Positions 29,767-31,691 of a stretch of 31,691 nucleotides of DNA are shown piece by piece. Within the stretch, counting starts at the first letter, position 1. Every line of letters starts with the position of its first letter. Location of the stretch: assembly GCA_964479445.1 (NCBI GenBank), contig CAYZMH010000034.1, positions 1 to 31,691 on the forward strand, in the 5' to 3' direction. Position numbers and translations under genes: made by a program. Below the pieces are notes generated by a model, which saw only the letters and a program-made list of their open reading frames with translations, made no database searches and had not been told where the DNA came from. Source of the stretch: CAYZMH01 sp964479445 (GTDB taxonomy: Bacteria > Bacteroidota > Bacteroidia > Bacteroidales > GCA-2748055).

Positions 29767-31691
29767 TCAGTCCTGTTTCACTATTATCTTTGAATTGACA
29801 ACAACGTCCCCCTGTTCCAGTCTCAACATATAAAAGCCTGAATTCAAATCTCCCAGGTTAAACATGACTTTTGTATATCCCTTTCGGGGAATGGAACGCA
29901 TTTTAACAACCCGGCCGTGGATGTTAAGCAGGGAAATGCTTGCCGGAGCTGATTCTTTATTCATGAATTCCACCCACAGTATATCGCCGGCCGGGTTAGG
30001 AGAAGCTGCAAAGCCGGATAGATCGCCAGGATATGGTAATGTAGAAGGTACCAATGCAAATTTGATAACCGGGATATTCTCTCCTTCCGCATTACCTGCC
30101 AACACATCACCCCAGGCAACCGTTGCCTCTTCCTCGTCAAAGGCAACCAGACTTATTTCTCCTGCCGGAACCGGTGTATTGTCAGTGCTCAGAATCATAC
30201 CCGTGATTTTTTCATCTGTCACTTTGTATAATAATTTGTGATCCTCCAGTGAAGGATTCAGAGTCAACTGATCCGGATCAATGCCTGTAAGCTCAAATTG
30301 CAGTCCGGACAATGTACCGTCGCTTTTTACCGATATCCCATCATGGTTCAGGTAGAGGAGAACAGGCTCCGGTTGCAGGCTGAGAGCCTTAAGGGATTTT
30401 ATACCTGAGAAGATCCTTACCGTGCCAATAAAATCAAGTACATTGATTTCTTCGTCAGAGTTGACATCGGCATTTTTGAAAAAGAAGGAGTCCGGATTGC
30501 TGCCTGTGAAAAAGTTAACCAGTGTCGTTAAGTCCAGCACATCGACTGTACCATCGCAATTGGCATCCCCGTAAAGATAAATGTCGCCGGTTGATGTCGG
30601 GGCCCCTTCAAGTGATACCGAATAGTTCTCCCTGTCATTACCTGTAAGTTCTACGCTAACAATATGGGCTATAATGTTGGCGCCGGGAGTAAACTGGCTG
30701 AATTCAACTTCCACAACCCCGATGTTAACATCATCACCTTCGATTATACCTGTAAGATCCAGGCTGTTTTCAGCTATTGTTGCGAGTTTTGTCCCGTCAT
30801 ACTCTTTTTCCTCTACTGTGAAACTGCCCCCGATTGTCACCTCTGCAGGATGAACCACTACCTCCTTTACAATCGTGTTATTGCATTCATCCGGTATTCC
30901 AAATACCAGTCTGGCCATATAAACTCCGGCCGATCCGTACAGATGCTTAAAATCATCTCCCCTGTTGTAGTCATCTTCACCATCTCCGTCCACATCCCAG
31001 TTATAGAAGGTGTTCTCGCCTGCCTGTTCAGAAAGCAGAGTGAATGAAGTGGAATCACCGTAAAAAACTGTATCGGTCATAAAACTGATAGACGGCAAAA
31101 GGCAAAACTCTTCCATACAGGTAAAGCTCCATTGGCCGTTCTCGTCCATGGCACGGACAAACAGCGTGTTAAATCCATTTTCGAGTCCGCTCACATCGGC
31201 CGCAAAGCTCAGACTGTCAATCCTGATACCGGCTGTGGCTACCGGGATATCCGTTCCAGCACCAAATCCCGGGTCGCTGTTAAAGAAGTACTCGGCTTTG
31301 ACTATATCGGGCGCATCAGGTTCGGTTGTGATGCCGGCCTTGTAGAAACGGCGCAGGTAGGTATGCGTCCATTTACCGTTTGCGTCCATGGCACGTACAA
31401 ACAGCGTGTTGAACCCATCTTCAAGTCCGCTCACATCTGCTGTAAAGTTCAGGTTCTCCATCCTGCCGGCCGGTGTGGTTACAGGGATATCCGTTCCGGC
31501 ACCAAATCCCGGGTCGCTGTTAAAGAAGTACTCGGCCTTGACTATCTCGGGTGGATCAGGATCGGTTGTGATATCGACCTTGTAGAAAGGGCGCATATGA
31601 GTATGAGTCCATGTGCCGTTCTCGTCCAAGGCACGGACAAACAGCGTGTTGAACCCATCTTCAAGTCCGCTCACATCTGCTGTAAAGTTCA
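29767..31691 (-). CDS. Large surface repeat protein with PKD, YDG-like, dockerin-like and T9SS sorting domains (partial, runs off right edge)
   Basis: The frame is open to the window's right edge, so the N-terminus is missing and about 640 residues are visible. Nearest the edge are 80-residue repeats (KAEYFFNSDPGFGAGTDIPV, FTADVSGLEDGFNTLFVRAM). A PKD-like domain follows (YNWDVDGDGEDDYNRG, LYGSAGVYMARLVF), then a YDG-like domain (FTVEEKEYDGTKLATI). Next is a duplicated dockerin-type motif (GDANCDGTVDVLDLTTLVNF and ADVNSDEEINVLDFIG) with Asp/Asn at calcium positions. A cohesin-like beta region and a C-terminal type IX sorting domain (FAASPNPAGDILWVEF, LNSGFYMLRLEQG) end the protein. It should be secreted through T9SS and attached to the surface. 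It may bind the cohesin lipoprotein encoded next door. Confidence 0.88.
   Translation of the reverse strand, partial: NFTADVSGLEDGFNTLFVRALDENGTWTHTHMRPFYKVDITTDPDPPEIVKAEYFFNSDPGFGAGTDIPVTTPAGRMENLNFTADVSGLEDGFNTLFVRAMDANGKWTHTYLRRFYKAGITTEPDAPDIVKAEYFFNSDPGFGAGTDIPVATAGIRIDSLSFAADVSGLENGFNTLFVRAMDENGQWSFTCMEEFCLLPSISFMTDTVFYGDSTSFTLLSEQAGENTFYNWDVDGDGEDDYNRGDDFKHLYGSAGVYMARLVFGIPDECNNTIVKEVVVHPAEVTIGGSFTVEEKEYDGTKLATIAENSLDLTGIIEGDDVNIGVVEVEFSQFTPGANIIAHIVSVELTGNDRENYSVSLEGAPTSTGDIYLYGDANCDGTVDVLDLTTLVNFFTGSNPDSFFFKNADVNSDEEINVLDFIGTVRIFSGIKSLKALSLQPEPVLLYLNHDGISVKSDGTLSGLQFELTGIDPDQLTLNPSLEDHKLLYKVTDEKITGMILSTDNTPVPAGEISLVAFDEEEATVAWGDVLAGNAEGENIPVIKFALVPSTLPYPGDLSGFAASPNPAGDILWVEFMNKESAPASISLLNIHGRVVKMRSIPRKGYTKVMFNLGDLNSGFYMLRLEQGDVVVNSKIIVKQD
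31120..31691 (-). repeat. 240-bp tandem repeats inside the surface protein gene
   Basis: Blocks recur at an exact 240-bp step: for example, a near-identical stretch at about 31256-31307 returns at 31496-31547, and the GGCACG-AACAGCGTGTT block recurs at about 31150, 31390 and 31630. They encode 80-residue units. High DNA identity between units points to recent duplication or gene conversion. Confidence 0.85.

Overview
The window looks like chromosomal DNA of a Bacteroidota species, probably Bacteroidales or Marinilabiliales. The signs are promoter elements of the TAnnTTTG type, weak Shine-Dalgarno sequences, a Bacteroidetes-style sigma factor beside a TonB-like membrane protein, DUF3857/transglutaminase proteins, a C-terminal type IX secretion (T9SS) sorting domain, and Tat-exported Gfo/Idh/MocA and aldo/keto reductases. 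Most of the window is GC-rich. The carbonic anhydrase region (about 2.9-4.1 kb) and everything right of about 24.5 kb are visibly AT-richer, which suggests acquired or accessory DNA.

Layout. At 1-2.7 kb a vWA/carboxypeptidase-regulatory protein (cut by the left edge) is divergent from an ECF-like sigma factor that overlaps a single-pass TonB-C protein. A tRNA-Ser(CGA) with a strong terminator follows. At 3-7 kb lie a lipoprotein beta-carbonic anhydrase and an oxidative-stress unit, a Fur/PerR-type regulator 12 bp upstream of catalase-peroxidase katG. The regulator appears to carry a one-base frameshift near its start. At 7.2-11.3 kb are a DUF1684 lipoprotein and, convergent to it, a glycyl radical enzyme closely resembling trans-4-hydroxy-L-proline dehydratase (HypD) with its radical-SAM activase. 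At 11.3-15.2 kb two exported DUF3857/transglutaminase-fold proteins are adjacent, one with an almost intact catalytic set and one with the Cys and His replaced. At 15.4-17.1 kb there are two GNAT-type proteins. At 17.2-20.3 kb glpK-glpD form a glycerol catabolism operon (glycerol to glycerol-3-phosphate to DHAP). At 20.4-23.9 kb a Tat-type Gfo/Idh/MocA oxidoreductase converges on an operon of a Tat-type aldo/keto reductase with ferredoxin-like cysteines and a DUF6599 protein.

The accessory part begins near 24 kb. A 59-residue AbrB/SpoVT-type protein sits behind a perfect 12-bp inverted repeat, followed by a small unknown ORF. An AbiEi-like/Fic fusion lies on the minus strand behind four 24-bp repeats. 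Next is a scar with an IS21 istA fragment joined to a second copy of the 3' end of the AbrB-like gene. A three-gene plus-strand operon encodes an exported membrane protein, a secreted caspase-like protease and a lipoprotein with FN3-like and cohesin-like domains. Convergent to it is a large repeat protein, cut by the right edge, with PKD, YDG-like, dockerin-type and T9SS sorting domains. The adjacent cohesin-like and dockerin-like modules, next to a secreted caspase, are the best candidate here for an undescribed surface system.
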